Of a DNA stretch of 64,000 bases, positions 1-8,699 are shown piece by piece. The position numbers and the translations under genes are program-made. Within the stretch, counting starts at the first letter, position 1, and each line of letters starts with the position of its first letter. A model generated the notes under the pieces. That model was given only the letters and a program-made list of their open reading frames with translations, searched no databases and was not told the DNA's origin. This DNA comes from Rathayibacter iranicus NCPPB 2253 = VKM Ac-1602 (GTDB lineage Bacteria > Actinomycetota > Actinomycetes > Actinomycetales > Microbacteriaceae): positions 124,001 to 188,000 of the forward strand of contig NZ_QGDV01000003.1 in NCBI RefSeq assembly GCF_003149025.1. The letters run 5' to 3'.

Positions 1-2
1 CC

Positions 3-1868
3 GGAGCGATCACCGCCTCGACGATCACCACCGTCGCCGTGTTCCTGCCGATCTCGTTCGTCGGCGGCACCACGGGCGAGCTGTTCCGGCCCTTCGCGCT
101 GACCGTGTCGATCGCGCTCCTCGCCTCGTTGGTCGTGGCGCTGACGATCGTGCCCGTGCTCGCGTACTGGTTCCTGCGCCCCTCGAAGCGGCCGGCGGTC
201 CGCCAAGCCGCGCAGGCGGCGCTCGCCGAGGAGCGTTCGGCCGCGGGCGAGAGCCTCGCTCCGGTCCAGGAGGCTCCCCACCATGGCGCCCACAGTGGAC
301 CACGCCGAGCCCGAGGGCTTCAGGTCGTGTACGGCCCGATCATCCACTGGACGCTGAAACATTCGGTCGTCACGGTGCTCCTGGCGTTGCTCGTCCTCGT
401 CGGGACCGGAGCGCTCTCTCCGCTGATGAAGACCAACTTCCTCGGCTCGAGCGGCCAGAACACCTTCACCGTGACCCAGACCGTCCCGGTCGGCCAAAGC
501 CTCGACGCGCAGGATGCGACCGCTCAGCAGGCCAGTTCCGCGATCCTCGGCGTGGGCGGAGTCGAGACGGTGCAGCTCACCATCGGTTCCGCCGGCGGGC
601 TGCAGAGCGCGTTCGGCGGTGGCGGGGGAGGCGCGACCTCGATCCGCTACTCCGTCACCACCGACGAGTCGGCGGATCAGGAGGCGGTTCAGGCCGGCGT
701 GCGCGAGGCCCTCGCGAGCGTCGCCTCGGCCGACGACATCAGTGTCGCCGCCTCCTCCGGCTTCGGCGCCTCCTCGAACATCGAGGTCGACCTCACCACG
801 GCATCGCAGAGCGACCTGCAGAGCGGGAACGACCAGCTCCTCGCTGCGCTGCGTGGGACCGAGGGGATCAGCCAGGCCGAGAGCAACCTCTCCTCCTCCC
901 TGCCCTACATCGCGGTGCGCGTCGACCGGGACGCCGCCGCGCGCGCCGGGCTCAGTGAGGTCGCCCTCGGCACCCTCGTGAGCCAGGCCCTCCAGCCGAC
1001 CGCGGTCGGCAGCGTCGTCATCGACGACCGGACGCTCTCGATCTACCTCGCCGACGCGCAGCCGCCCGCGACCGTGGACGAACTCCGGGGCCTCGAGGTG
1101 CCCACTCTGGCCGGAACCGTGACGCTCTCGAGCCTCGCCGCCGTCGAGCAGACCGACGGCCCGGCGAGCATCACCACCGAGCGCGGCCAGCGCACGGCCA
1201 CGATTACCGTCACTCCTCAGGGCGATGATCTGGCCTCGGCGAACGCCGCGGTGCAGGAGGCAATCACCGCGACGTCGCTACCGGCCGGCGTCGACGCCTC
1301 CCTCGGCGGAGTCACGGCCGACCAGGCCGACGCGTTCTCTCAGCTCGGCATCGCCCTGCTGGTGGCGATCCTGATCGTCTACGTCGTGATGGTCGCGACC
1401 TTCCGCTCGCTGCTGCAACCGCTGCTCCTGCTCGTCTCGGTGCCGTTCGCGGCGACCGGCGCAATTCTCCTGCAGGTTGTCACCGGTGTGCCGCTGGGCG
1501 TGCCCTCGCTGATTGGCGTGCTGATGCTGATTGGCATCGTGGTCACGAACGCGATCGTGCTCGTCGATCTGGTCAACCAGTACCGCGACCGGGGGATGCC
1601 GGTGCGCGAGGCGCTGCTGCACGGGACCGAGCGGCGACTGCGGCCCATCCTGATGACTGCGCTGGCGACGATCTTCGCGCTGCTGCCGATGGCGCTCGGG
1701 ATCACGGGTCACGGTGGCTTCATTTCGCAGCCACTCGCGATCGTCGTGATCGGTGGCCTGGTGTCCTCGACGGTGCTGACGCTGGTCGTTCTGCCCGTCG
1801 TCTACAACCTGGTCGAGGGGTATCGTGAACGGCGGCGTGCCGTCCGCGCCGGGAAGGCGTCGGCATGA
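3..1868 (+). CDS. RND-family efflux permease, C-terminal part (5' end outside window)
   Basis: The open frame runs in from base 3 with no start, so only the last 621 residues are visible. They show the second half of an AcrB/HAE1-type resistance-nodulation-division permease: a cytoplasmic linker, one transmembrane helix, a large periplasmic-type domain with a glycine-rich run (about residues 205-215), and a closing block of five or six hydrophobic helices containing the typical LMLIGIVVTNAIVLVD stretch. The family exports drugs, lipids or other small molecules using the proton gradient. The substrate cannot be read here. The stop codon overlaps the next start (ATGA), so it heads or belongs to an operon with the Dabb and NUDIX genes. 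Family assignment is secure; function is general. Confidence 0.9.
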   Translation, partial: GAITASTITTVAVFLPISFVGGTTGELFRPFALTVSIALLASLVVALTIVPVLAYWFLRPSKRPAVRQAAQAALAEERSAAGESLAPVQEAPHHGAHSGPRRARGLQVVYGPIIHWTLKHSVVTVLLALLVLVGTGALSPLMKTNFLGSSGQNTFTVTQTVPVGQSLDAQDATAQQASSAILGVGGVETVQLTIGSAGGLQSAFGGGGGGATSIRYSVTTDESADQEAVQAGVREALASVASADDISVAASSGFGASSNIEVDLTTASQSDLQSGNDQLLAALRGTEGISQAESNLSSSLPYIAVRVDRDAAARAGLSEVALGTLVSQALQPTAVGSVVIDDRTLSIYLADAQPPATVDELRGLEVPTLAGTVTLSSLAAVEQTDGPASITTERGQRTATITVTPQGDDLASANAAVQEAITATSLPAGVDASLGGVTADQADAFSQLGIALLVAILIVYVVMVATFRSLLQPLLLLVSVPFAATGAILLQVVTGVPLGVPSLIGVLMLIGIVVTNAIVLVDLVNQYRDRGMPVREALLHGTERRLRPILMTALATIFALLPMALGITGHGGFISQPLAIVVIGGLVSSTVLTLVVLPVVYNLVEGYRERRRAVRAGKASA

Positions 1869-2347
1869 CGGACATCAGGGACTCGGTGGAGACGGTCGGC
1901 TCGCGCTGGCACAGCGGACCGGAGCGCGCTGCCGCGGTGCTCGCCGAGGTCGGGCCAGAGCGCTTCGTCGCCCGGGATCACCGGCCGGGGACGCTCCGGC
2001 ACATCGTCCTGATCCGCTTCCGCCCGACCGCACTGCTCGCTGAGGCCGACGAAGTCGTCCGACGCTTCCTCGCGCTCGCGCACGAGTGCAGGCGCGACGG
2101 TCGTCCCTATATCGAGTCGATCGAGACCGGTCCGCAGCTGAGCACCGAGGGTGCCGGCGAGGGCTTCGATCGCGCGTTTCTGCTCACCTTCACCTCCGAG
2201 GGCGACCTGAACTACTACCTCGGGCGACCCGCCGTAGAGGCTCCCGGGTTCTACGATCCTGCACACGACGCGTTCAAGGCGTTTGTCGGACCGTTCGTCG
2301 ACACCGCCGGCATCGTCGCCTTCGATTTCCGGCCCGAGCCGCACTGA
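1865..2347 (+). CDS. Dabb (stress-responsive A/B barrel) domain protein
   Basis: 160 residues. The central part starts with LRHIVLIRFRP and ends with FYDPAHDAFKAFVGPFVD, which is the ferredoxin-like dimeric A/B barrel pattern of the Dabb family (PF07876 type). About 40 extra residues precede the domain. Members are small cytoplasmic proteins, some enzymatic (olivetolic acid cyclase-like in plants), but bacterial ones mostly have no known reaction. The start overlaps the RND stop by 4 bases and the stop overlaps the NUDIX start, so the three genes are probably translated together. No secretion signal is present. Confidence 0.75.
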   Translation: MTDIRDSVETVGSRWHSGPERAAAVLAEVGPERFVARDHRPGTLRHIVLIRFRPTALLAEADEVVRRFLALAHECRRDGRPYIESIETGPQLSTEGAGEGFDRAFLLTFTSEGDLNYYLGRPAVEAPGFYDPAHDAFKAFVGPFVDTAGIVAFDFRPEPH

Positions 2348-2820
2348 TGACGACGCCTGACTTCGTCCTGCGTCTGCGCGAGCGGATCGGGACCGAACTG
2401 CTCTGGCTCACCGGCGTGACAGCCGTGATCGTCCGCGAGGAGCCGGCGCGGCAGGTCCTGCTCGTGCGGCGCGCGGACACCGGCGCCTGGACGGCCGTGA
2501 CGGGGATCATCGATCCGGGGGAAACGGTTGCGGGTACCGCTCGCCGCGAGGCGCAGGAGGAGGCGGGTGTCGAGATCGAGGTGGAGCGACTCGTGCAGGT
2601 GCACACGCTCCCGCCAATGCAGTACCCGAACGGTGACCGCTCCCAGTACCTCGACCATGTCGTGCGCTGCCGCTGGATCTCGGGCGAGGCTTACGTGGCC
2701 GACGACGAGTCGACTGAGGTGGGCTGGTTCGCTCCGGACGCCCTGCCGCCGATGTCGGACGATCATCGCGGGCGGATCGAGCGTGCGCTCTCGGACGAGC
2801 CGGGCTGCTCCCTCGACTGA
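2347..2820 (+). CDS. NUDIX hydrolase
   Basis: 157 residues. The Nudix box is visible as GIIDPGETVAGTARREAQEEAGV (about residues 56-78; G-x5-E-x7-REx2EExGV spacing), with the catalytic and metal-binding glutamates present. The family cleaves nucleoside diphosphates linked to another group using Mg2+ or Mn2+. The aromatic residues after the box (LPPMQYPNGDRSQYLDH) resemble actinobacterial ADP-ribose or NTP pyrophosphohydrolase-like members, but substrate cannot be assigned. The start overlaps the preceding stop (TGATG), which implies coupled translation. A longer frame reading through the previous gene was rejected. Confidence 0.88.
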   Translation: MTTPDFVLRLRERIGTELLWLTGVTAVIVREEPARQVLLVRRADTGAWTAVTGIIDPGETVAGTARREAQEEAGVEIEVERLVQVHTLPPMQYPNGDRSQYLDHVVRCRWISGEAYVADDESTEVGWFAPDALPPMSDDHRGRIERALSDEPGCSLD

Positions 2821-2861
2821 GCACCGCGACCCTGGTCGGCGTGCACGCCCGAACTCCGCGA

Positions 2862-3830
2862 TCAGGGAGTGTGAGGTGTCTTTTGCAGGCGCACGAGGAC
2901 CACGCCGGCGAGGATCAGCACACCGCCCGCGAACTGGATCGGTGCGGGCAGCTCTCCCAGGAGCAGCCATGCCGCGCAGATCGAGAACAGCACCTCGGTC
3001 AGGCCGACGAAGGAGGCGATCCGCGTGCCCAATCGAGTGCCGCCCGCGATCCCGAGCAGATAGGCCAGCACCGTCGACATGCCGAGGATGACCGCGGCGG
3101 GGAGGAGCCAGGGTACGTCGTTCCCGAGGAAGACGACCTGGTCGAACGTCGCACGGAGCGGAATGACTCCGATCACGCCCAGCAGGGACAGGATTAAGGC
3201 GCCGACCGCCATTGCGCCCGCCGTCAACGCGAGTGACGGCAGCTCTGGATCCACGTGACCCGCGATGACGTAGTAGACGCAGAGGCCGAGCGATGCGGTC
3301 AGCGCCCAGGCGATCCCGACCAGCTCGGGCGTCGACTCACCGGCGAGATCCAGTACGAGTACCAGGCCGGCGAGCGCGAGCGCGGAGCCGGCAAGCGTGA
3401 AGCGACCGGGATGCCTCCGGGTGCGCGCCCAAGAGAAAAGGACCAAAAAGACCGGCGCGAGGTACTCGATCAGCAGCGCGATGCCCACCGACATGTGCTC
3501 GATGGCGCTGTAGAAGCAGAGCTGTACGGCGATCACGGCGAAGACTCCGTAGAGCACGATCGTGCCGAGGTTGCGCCGCAGCACGTGCCAGCGTCCGCTC
3601 AGGGAGACGACGGCCGGGATGGCGAGGATGACGGCGGCCCCGCCCGTCCGCCAGAGCACGGCGGCCGCGGGAGTCCAGCCCGCCTCCAGCAGCGGCTTGA
3701 CGAAGGGCCCGCCGAGGCCGAAGGCAGCGGCGGCGGCCAGCACGAGGAGCAGACCAGAGCCGAGTCGACGAGAGGGCTCGGGGGCGAGGGAGGAGGGTGG
3801 CGTGACGGTGGCAGTGCTCTCGGTGGTCAT
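2862..3830 (-). CDS. EamA/DMT-family transporter
   Basis: 322 residues with ten hydrophobic segments and the internal two-fold repeat of EamA domains (about residues 30-165 and 175-310). The family exports amino acids, metabolites or drugs across the inner membrane. The start is preceded by AAGGAG on the minus strand at a good distance. The gene is divergent from the CGNR protein, and an 11-base string TCAGGAGTCAA occurs twice in their shared upstream region (near 3842 and 3904). The second copy acts as a ribosome binding site for the CGNR gene. The CGNR protein may regulate this exporter; that is an inference from position only. Confidence 0.88.
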   Translation of the reverse strand: MTTESTATVTPPSSLAPEPSRRLGSGLLLVLAAAAAFGLGGPFVKPLLEAGWTPAAAVLWRTGGAAVILAIPAVVSLSGRWHVLRRNLGTIVLYGVFAVIAVQLCFYSAIEHMSVGIALLIEYLAPVFLVLFSWARTRRHPGRFTLAGSALALAGLVLVLDLAGESTPELVGIAWALTASLGLCVYYVIAGHVDPELPSLALTAGAMAVGALILSLLGVIGVIPLRATFDQVVFLGNDVPWLLPAAVILGMSTVLAYLLGIAGGTRLGTRIASFVGLTEVLFSICAAWLLLGELPAPIQFAGGVLILAGVVLVRLQKTPHTP

Positions 3831-3915
3831 GACCGGCTCCTTCAGGAGTCAAAGCGATTACACTCGTGACGGCGAGCTGATCGCACACTACCGAGCCGCA
3901 CTGTCAGGAGTCAAC

Positions 3916-4473
3916 ATGGTGTTCGCCTATGACGTCGAGGCGTCGCTGACCTCGACCGCCATCCTCGTCAACACCCTGCCCGAACTCTCCCCGTCCGGCG
4001 AGGACGAGATGGCCACCCTCGAACACCTCGACGATTTCCTCCTGAACAACCGCTACACCGGACGCCGCGACGGGTCTCCCGCCGAACTAGAAGCGGTGCA
4101 GATGATCCGCTCCCCACTCCGCGCCCTGTGGCTCACCCGGGCCGAGGAGGACCTCGTGCCGGTGGTCAACGGCATGCTTGAGACGGGTCGAGCGCTGCCG
4201 CAGCTCGTGCGGCACGGCCCCTACGGCTGGCACCTGCACGCGACGCGCGACGAGAGTCCGCTCGCGACACGCATTCTGGTTGAGGCGGCGATGGCGTTCG
4301 TCGATGTCATCCGCGGAGATGAACGCGAGCGCATCCGGATCTGCGCGGCGGACGACTGCGAGGCGGTACTCGTCGACTTCTCGCGTAATCGCTCCAAGCG
4401 GTATTGCGACACGGGCAACTGCGGCAATAGGGCAAATGTCGCGGCGTATCGGGCACGGCGGGCGTCGGTCTGA
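3916..4473 (+). CDS. CGNR zinc-finger (ABATE-domain) protein
   Basis: 185 residues. The C-terminus carries CAADDC...RSKRYCDTGNCGNR (about residues 143-172), the four-cysteine CGNR zinc finger. The N-terminal part matches the alpha-helical ABATE domain that comes with it (old name DUF1470). The family is thought to be stress-linked transcription regulators, but few have been tested. The ATG at 3916 was chosen because AGGAG lies 6 bases upstream. A start further upstream would run through the promoter region of the divergent transporter. Confidence 0.85.
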   Translation: MVFAYDVEASLTSTAILVNTLPELSPSGEDEMATLEHLDDFLLNNRYTGRRDGSPAELEAVQMIRSPLRALWLTRAEEDLVPVVNGMLETGRALPQLVRHGPYGWHLHATRDESPLATRILVEAAMAFVDVIRGDERERIRICAADDCEAVLVDFSRNRSKRYCDTGNCGNRANVAAYRARRASV

Positions 4474-4514
4474 CACGGCCGGGAGCCGCGGGCCTGGTGA
4501 TGGCCGATCGCCGC

Positions 4515-4759
4515 ATGTAGACTCGCTCGGTCGGCTCTTGACACCGCACGTTCTCGTGCGGATGGGTTTGTTAGTCATGTGGGCCGAGTCTCCGACAGTC
4601 GTCGTGAGACGAATCACTTGTGTGAATCGGCCCCGGTCAATGACTCGCCCGGGTTCTCCCCCCTGCTGCCCCGCAGTAGTACAGCATTCGGACCCCTCAC
4701 GACGGGGTTTCTCGGATGTCGCCTTCCTCGCGCACGACCTGAACCCAGGAAGAACTGTC
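4515..4759 (+). promoter_or_regulatory. Structured 5' leader of the DEAD-box helicase gene
   Basis: The 286 bases between the CGNR gene and the helicase hold no gene. A TAGACT box (4518-4523) could be a -10 element. Downstream are a perfect 7-bp hairpin with a 4-base loop (4544-4561), a long-range pairing GGGCCGA/TCGGCCC (4581-4587 with 4627-4633) enclosing a 5-bp hairpin (4599-4612), and a third hairpin ACCCC/GGGGT (4692-4708) followed by TTTCTC. The ribosome binding site AGGAAG lies near 4749. A long, folded leader on an RNA helicase gene suggests post-transcriptional control, for example by cold or by the helicase itself. This is inference. Confidence 0.5.
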
Positions 4760-6841
4760 ATGCCCAAGAATAAAAAGCCTGCCGGCGGACGCCCGGCCAA
4801 GAACTTCGAGCCCAATCGCTTCGGCGCCTCCAGTGGCAAGTCGCAGCTCGGCGGCCGCTCGCGCTTCCCCGCCACCAAGCCCGGCTCGCGCAGCGAGGGC
4901 CACCGCGGCTTCCGCCCCGTCGACGAGAACGCGCCCAAGAAGGCGCGCTGGAATGCCGATGAGCGCGCCGCCCGTGCCAGTGAGCGCCCGGCCGGCCCTT
5001 ACGACAGGGACGAGCGGCCCTCGCGCGGGTCCGAGAGCGACGCGCGTCCTGCTCGTTCGTATGATCGGGATGCGCGTCCTGCTCGCGGTGTCGACCGCGA
5101 TGCGCGTCCTCGTGACCGCAATGACCGGCCTGCGCGCTCCTACGATCGTTCCGACCGGCCCGCTCGATCGTTCGATCGCAGCGAGCGTCCTGCCCGCGGA
5201 TACGATCGCAGCGAGCGTCCTGCCCGCGGATACGATCGGGACGCGCGTCCTGCCCGCGGATACGACCGTGACGCGCGTCCTGCCCGCGCCTACGATCGGG
5301 ACGCGCGTCCTGCCCGCGCCGACGACCGTGACGCGCGTCCGGCCCGCAGCTACGATCGCGACGCGCGACCGGCTCGAAATGACGACCGCGGTGAGCGCCC
5401 CGTCCGCTCTAACGACCGTGACGCGCGACCGAGTCGCTCTTCTGACCGCCATGCTCAGCCCGCTCGGTCCTACGACCGTGACTCCCGTCCCGCCCGTAGT
5501 CACGACCGCGGTGAGCGCCCCGTCCGCTCCTACGATCGCGACTCGCGGCCCTCGCGTCGCGACTCCGGTTCCGACTTCGCCCCGAGCCGCAATGCTCGCG
5601 CACCGCGCCAGGCCGACGATGTCGTGCTCGAGCGCCTCGAAGCGACGGCGACGCTCGCCGTCGATGTCGAGGGCGTGACTTTCGGCGACCTCGGATTGGG
5701 TGGTAACATCGTCCGCCAGCTGGCTGAGCTCGGAGCGGCGTCACCATTCCCGATTCAGGCCGCGACCATCCCCGAGGTGCTCGCCGGTAAGGATGTCCTC
5801 GGCCGTGGCAAGACCGGCTCCGGCAAGACAATCGCTTTTGGGGCTCCCGTCGTGGAGCGCCTGATGGAGAACAACGGAGCCAAGGGCCGCAAGCCCGGAC
5901 GGGCGCCACGTGCGCTTATCCTCGCCCCGACGCGCGAACTCGCCATGCAGATCGACCGGACAATCCAGCCGATCGCTCGCTCCGTGGGCCTGTTCACCAC
6001 GACCATCTACGGCGGCGTCCCCCAGTACAAGCAGGTGGGTGCTCTCCAGCGTGGTGTCGACATCGTGATCGCCACGCCGGGTCGCCTTGAGGACCTCGTC
6101 GAACAGGGCCGTCTCGATCTCTCGAACATCACCATCACGGTGCTGGACGAGGCCGACCACATGTGCGACCTGGGCTTCCTCGAGCCGGTGCAGCGGATCC
6201 TCCGCCAGACCGCCGATGGCGGCCAGCGCCTGCTGTTCTCGGCCACGCTCGACAAGGGCGTCGCGACGCTCGTCGACGAGTTCCTTGTCGACCCGAGCGT
6301 CCACGAGGTCGCGGGCGAGGACCAAGCGTCCTCGACCATCGACCACCGCGTGCTCCTGATCGAGCACCGCGACAAGGCCGAAATCATCGAGCAGCTCGCC
6401 GCCCGCCGAGGAAAGACGCTGATCTTCGCCCGCACCCGCGCCTTTGCGGAGCAGCTCGCCGAGCAACTTGACCACGCGGACATCCCCGCGACGAGCCTGC
6501 ACGGCGATCTCAACCAGTCGCGCCGAACGCGGAACCTCGCCCTGCTGACCAGCGGACGGGTCGACGTACTGGTGGCGACCGACGTCGCCGCGCGCGGCAT
6601 CCATGTGGACGACATCGACCTGGTGATCCAGGCCGACGCGCCCGACGAGTACAAGACGTACCTGCACCGATCCGGACGCACCGGTCGCGCAGGCAAGAAG
6701 GGCACAGTCGTCACGCTCATCACGCGCAACCGCCGCCGCCGCATGGAGGAGCTACTCGACCGGGCCGAGATCGAAGCTGACATGGTCGAGGCGCGACCGG
6801 GGGACCGTCTGCTGGATGACATCAGCGCGCCGGCCGAGTAG
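4760..6841 (+). CDS. DEAD-box ATP-dependent RNA helicase with repeat-rich N-terminus
   Basis: 693 residues. Residues about 85-275 are some 18 copies of a charged decapeptide close to YDRDARPARG, probably a disordered RNA-binding tail. The helicase core follows: Q-motif region FPIQAATIP, Walker A GRGKTGSGKT (about 348), APTRELA, DEAD (about 463), SAT (about 494), and the second RecA domain with SGRTGRAG (about 637). The enzyme unwinds or remodels RNA, with likely roles in ribosome assembly and cold adaptation. The ATG at 4760 is chosen because it has an SD sequence and the protein starts with a lysine-rich MPKNKK. Unlike most relatives, the RGG/charged tail is N-terminal, not C-terminal. Confidence 0.92.
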   Translation: MPKNKKPAGGRPAKNFEPNRFGASSGKSQLGGRSRFPATKPGSRSEGHRGFRPVDENAPKKARWNADERAARASERPAGPYDRDERPSRGSESDARPARSYDRDARPARGVDRDARPRDRNDRPARSYDRSDRPARSFDRSERPARGYDRSERPARGYDRDARPARGYDRDARPARAYDRDARPARADDRDARPARSYDRDARPARNDDRGERPVRSNDRDARPSRSSDRHAQPARSYDRDSRPARSHDRGERPVRSYDRDSRPSRRDSGSDFAPSRNARAPRQADDVVLERLEATATLAVDVEGVTFGDLGLGGNIVRQLAELGAASPFPIQAATIPEVLAGKDVLGRGKTGSGKTIAFGAPVVERLMENNGAKGRKPGRAPRALILAPTRELAMQIDRTIQPIARSVGLFTTTIYGGVPQYKQVGALQRGVDIVIATPGRLEDLVEQGRLDLSNITITVLDEADHMCDLGFLEPVQRILRQTADGGQRLLFSATLDKGVATLVDEFLVDPSVHEVAGEDQASSTIDHRVLLIEHRDKAEIIEQLAARRGKTLIFARTRAFAEQLAEQLDHADIPATSLHGDLNQSRRTRNLALLTSGRVDVLVATDVAARGIHVDDIDLVIQADAPDEYKTYLHRSGRTGRAGKKGTVVTLITRNRRRRMEELLDRAEIEADMVEARPGDRLLDDISAPAE
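5010..5560 (+). repeat. 30-bp coding minisatellite in the helicase gene
   Basis: Imperfect direct repeats of 30 bases, each encoding about ten residues (YDRDARPARx), run through this stretch in roughly 18 copies. The copies between 5190 and 5350 are nearly identical at the DNA level, so recent expansion or gene conversion is likely. The bias creates long false reading frames on both strands here. Confidence 0.85.
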
Positions 6842-6855
6842 CCGGCTCCCGCACG

Positions 6856-6895
6856 ACGAGAGGCGCGGATCCCATTACGGGTCCGCGCCTCTCGT
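6856..6895 (+). terminator. Terminator after the helicase gene
   Basis: A 14-bp perfect inverted repeat (6856-6869 with 6882-6895, core AGGCGCGGA) with a 12-base loop lies 14 bases after the helicase stop codon. There is no long T run, as is common in high-GC actinobacteria. Confidence 0.8.
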
Positions 6896-6923
6896 CATTC
6901 CTGGGCACCGTGACGCAGAGAAA

Positions 6924-6963
6924 CGCCGAAGGGCGGACACCTCGTGGTGCCCGCCCTTCGGCG
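6924..6963 (-). terminator. Terminator after the FAS1 lipoprotein gene
   Basis: A 13-bp perfect inverted repeat (6924-6936 with 6951-6963) with an inner CACC/GGTG pairing. On the minus strand it is followed by GTTTCTC, giving a short U tract. It lies 28 bases past the stop of the minus-strand FAS1 gene and could also stop helicase readthrough. Confidence 0.8.
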
Positions 6964-6991
6964 AGATCAGCAGCCGAGGCTGCGAACGGTC

Positions 6992-7684
6992 TTAGCTGGC
7001 CGGAGGGGTCAACACAGTGTCGATGAGGTACACGGTCGCGTTGGCGGTCTGAACGCCGCCGCAGATGACGGAAGCGTCGTTGACCTTGAGGTCGTCGCCG
7101 GAGCCGGTGACGGTCAGGTTGCCGCCCTGGACGGTGGCGTGATCGCCGGCAATTGCGTCAGGGGCGATCTGACCGGGGACGACGTGGTAAGTCAGGATCG
7201 TGGACAGCGTGGCCGCGCCCTCGGGGGTCTTCAGGGTCTCGACCGTGGCCGGGTCCAACTTGGCGAATGCCTCATCGACCGGGGCGAAGACGGTGAACTC
7301 GCCACTGTTCAGCGTGTCCACAAGATTGACGTCGGGGTTGAGGCCACCGGAGACGGCAGCGGTCAGGGTCTTAAGCAGCGGGTTGTTGGACGCGGCCGTA
7401 GCGACCGGGGCGAGGGCCATACCGGCAACCGATCCGTCGCCATCCGGAACCTGCGCGGCGTAGGCGGCGCAGCCGGGGCCCACGAGATTGGCAGCGGGAT
7501 CCATGGTTGCCATGGGGGTCGAGCCGGCAGAGGTCGACGACGTCGCCATCGGCGTCGACATACCGGTCGCTGCCTCACTGGGAACGGTGGTCGAGCCGCT
7601 GCCGCTGGAGCAGGCAGTGAGGCCGAGGGCGGCGGTGCCCAGCAGGGCGAATGCGGCGAGAGCGGAACGCTTGGTGGATCGCAT
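6992..7684 (-). CDS. FAS1 (fasciclin) domain lipoprotein, MPB70-like
   Basis: 230 residues. It begins with a lipoprotein signal (lipobox LTAC, Cys25), then a Ser/Thr/Met-rich linker to about residue 65. A single fasciclin domain follows (about residues 90-228), with [15 protein letters not shown] and TYHVVPGQI as the H1/H2-type motifs. Such proteins are anchored on the outer face of the membrane and mediate adhesion or surface interactions. In mycobacteria the relatives are MPB70/MPB83. The Met/His-poor linker has several GMSTPM-like repeats. AGGAGATAT just upstream serves as ribosome binding site. It stands alone between terminator hairpins and the copper-type operon. Confidence 0.9.
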   Translation of the reverse strand: MRSTKRSALAAFALLGTAALGLTACSSGSGSTTVPSEAATGMSTPMATSSTSAGSTPMATMDPAANLVGPGCAAYAAQVPDGDGSVAGMALAPVATAASNNPLLKTLTAAVSGGLNPDVNLVDTLNSGEFTVFAPVDEAFAKLDPATVETLKTPEGAATLSTILTYHVVPGQIAPDAIAGDHATVQGGNLTVTGSGDDLKVNDASVICGGVQTANATVYLIDTVLTPPAS

Positions 7685-7974
7685 GGGATATCTCCTTCAT
7701 GAGACGGCCCCCACGTAACGCGGAGGACCTGTTCTGTGTGGACCGTTTCGCGGCCGTTGGTATGTCTTCGGAGCCCTCCCGGAGGGGGTTTGGAAATCTT
7801 TCGGCAATCTAGGTAACGGCTTCGTAACGGGACAGGGTGGGGGTCTCCCGCCGGGCAGGGGCGGTTCCGCTGCGTCGATTACCCTGGGATGAGTCGCGCG
7901 CGCGCGAAGACGAGTCAGACGCCCACCGGACTCCGAGTTGCCGGGATACGTGATCAGGACGAGAGGATGAGCGA
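7685..7974. other. Intergenic region between FAS1 gene and membrane-protein gene
   Basis: About 290 bases between divergent genes. It must hold promoters for both, but I see no clear repeat or operator. A GAGGA sequence near 7964 is the ribosome binding site for the rightward gene. Confidence 0.5.
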
Positions 7975-8592
7975 GTGCAGACGCGAGGTGCACGGGTGGC
8001 GCGCGGAAGCGTTGCCGCACTCGCCGCAACGGCGACTGCCGCCGCCTCGCACACCCTCGCCGGCGCCAATGCGCCCCCACCCGCGATCCTCGCCCTAGCT
8101 GCGACTTTCGCCGTCGTCGTCTGTGTCTTCCTCTCAGGGCGTCGACTGGCGCTGCCACGCCTGACCGCCTCCGTACTGCTTAGCCAGCTGGCCTACCACG
8201 CTCTGTTCCTGGTCGCGGGCAGTGGAGGAGTAAGCGTCGTCGGCACGTCCGGCGGCGGAGTGCACGCGCACGATGGATCGACGGTCAGCTTGGTCGTGCT
8301 GGGAGGCGGGCACGCCGCGCACGGGCCAGCCATGCTCATCGCTCACTTCGCTGCGGCGGTACTGACGATCGCGATGCTTCGACACGGCGAACAGATCTTC
8401 TGGACGCTTGGCGCAGAACTCGAGCGGGTCGTTGTGCACATCGTCGCCTGGGTCTCGGCGCTGATCACGCCGAGGAGCCCGAGCGTCGCCGTCGTCGGAG
8501 CGCCGACGCCGCGAACACCGCGTCGGCTTAACACTGTCCTCTCGGTCCTCCGGCACCGTGGGCCGCCGGCCCGCGTCATGTGCGCCGTCTGA
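7975..8592 (+). CDS. Integral membrane protein of the copper-type operon
   Basis: 205 residues, GTG start after GAGGATGAGCGA. Four or so hydrophobic segments (about residues 10-30, 35-52, 60-82 and 115-140), a His-containing loop VHAHDGSTVS (about 95), and a second amphipathic region near 150 before a basic tail. I do not recognise a named family. Its position directly before ycnI and copC on the same strand suggests a role in copper handling at the membrane, and the histidine-rich loop fits that. Function is inferred from context only. Confidence 0.7.
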   Translation: MQTRGARVARGSVAALAATATAAASHTLAGANAPPPAILALAATFAVVVCVFLSGRRLALPRLTASVLLSQLAYHALFLVAGSGGVSVVGTSGGGVHAHDGSTVSLVVLGGGHAAHGPAMLIAHFAAAVLTIAMLRHGEQIFWTLGAELERVVVHIVAWVSALITPRSPSVAVVGAPTPRTPRRLNTVLSVLRHRGPPARVMCAV

Positions 8593-8699
8593 CATCGCTC
8601 CCGTCCGGGAACTGCCGTCGGCGCTTTCGCACGCACCGCAATCCTGCGCTGCGTTCTGATTTTCGGCGTCACGCCGACATGCTTGAGGACTTTATTCTG

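Noticed and set aside
4697-5678. Long reading frames on both strands across the helicase repeat tract
   Set aside because: They are by-products of the 30-base repeat and strong codon bias; the products are low-complexity and lack start signals.
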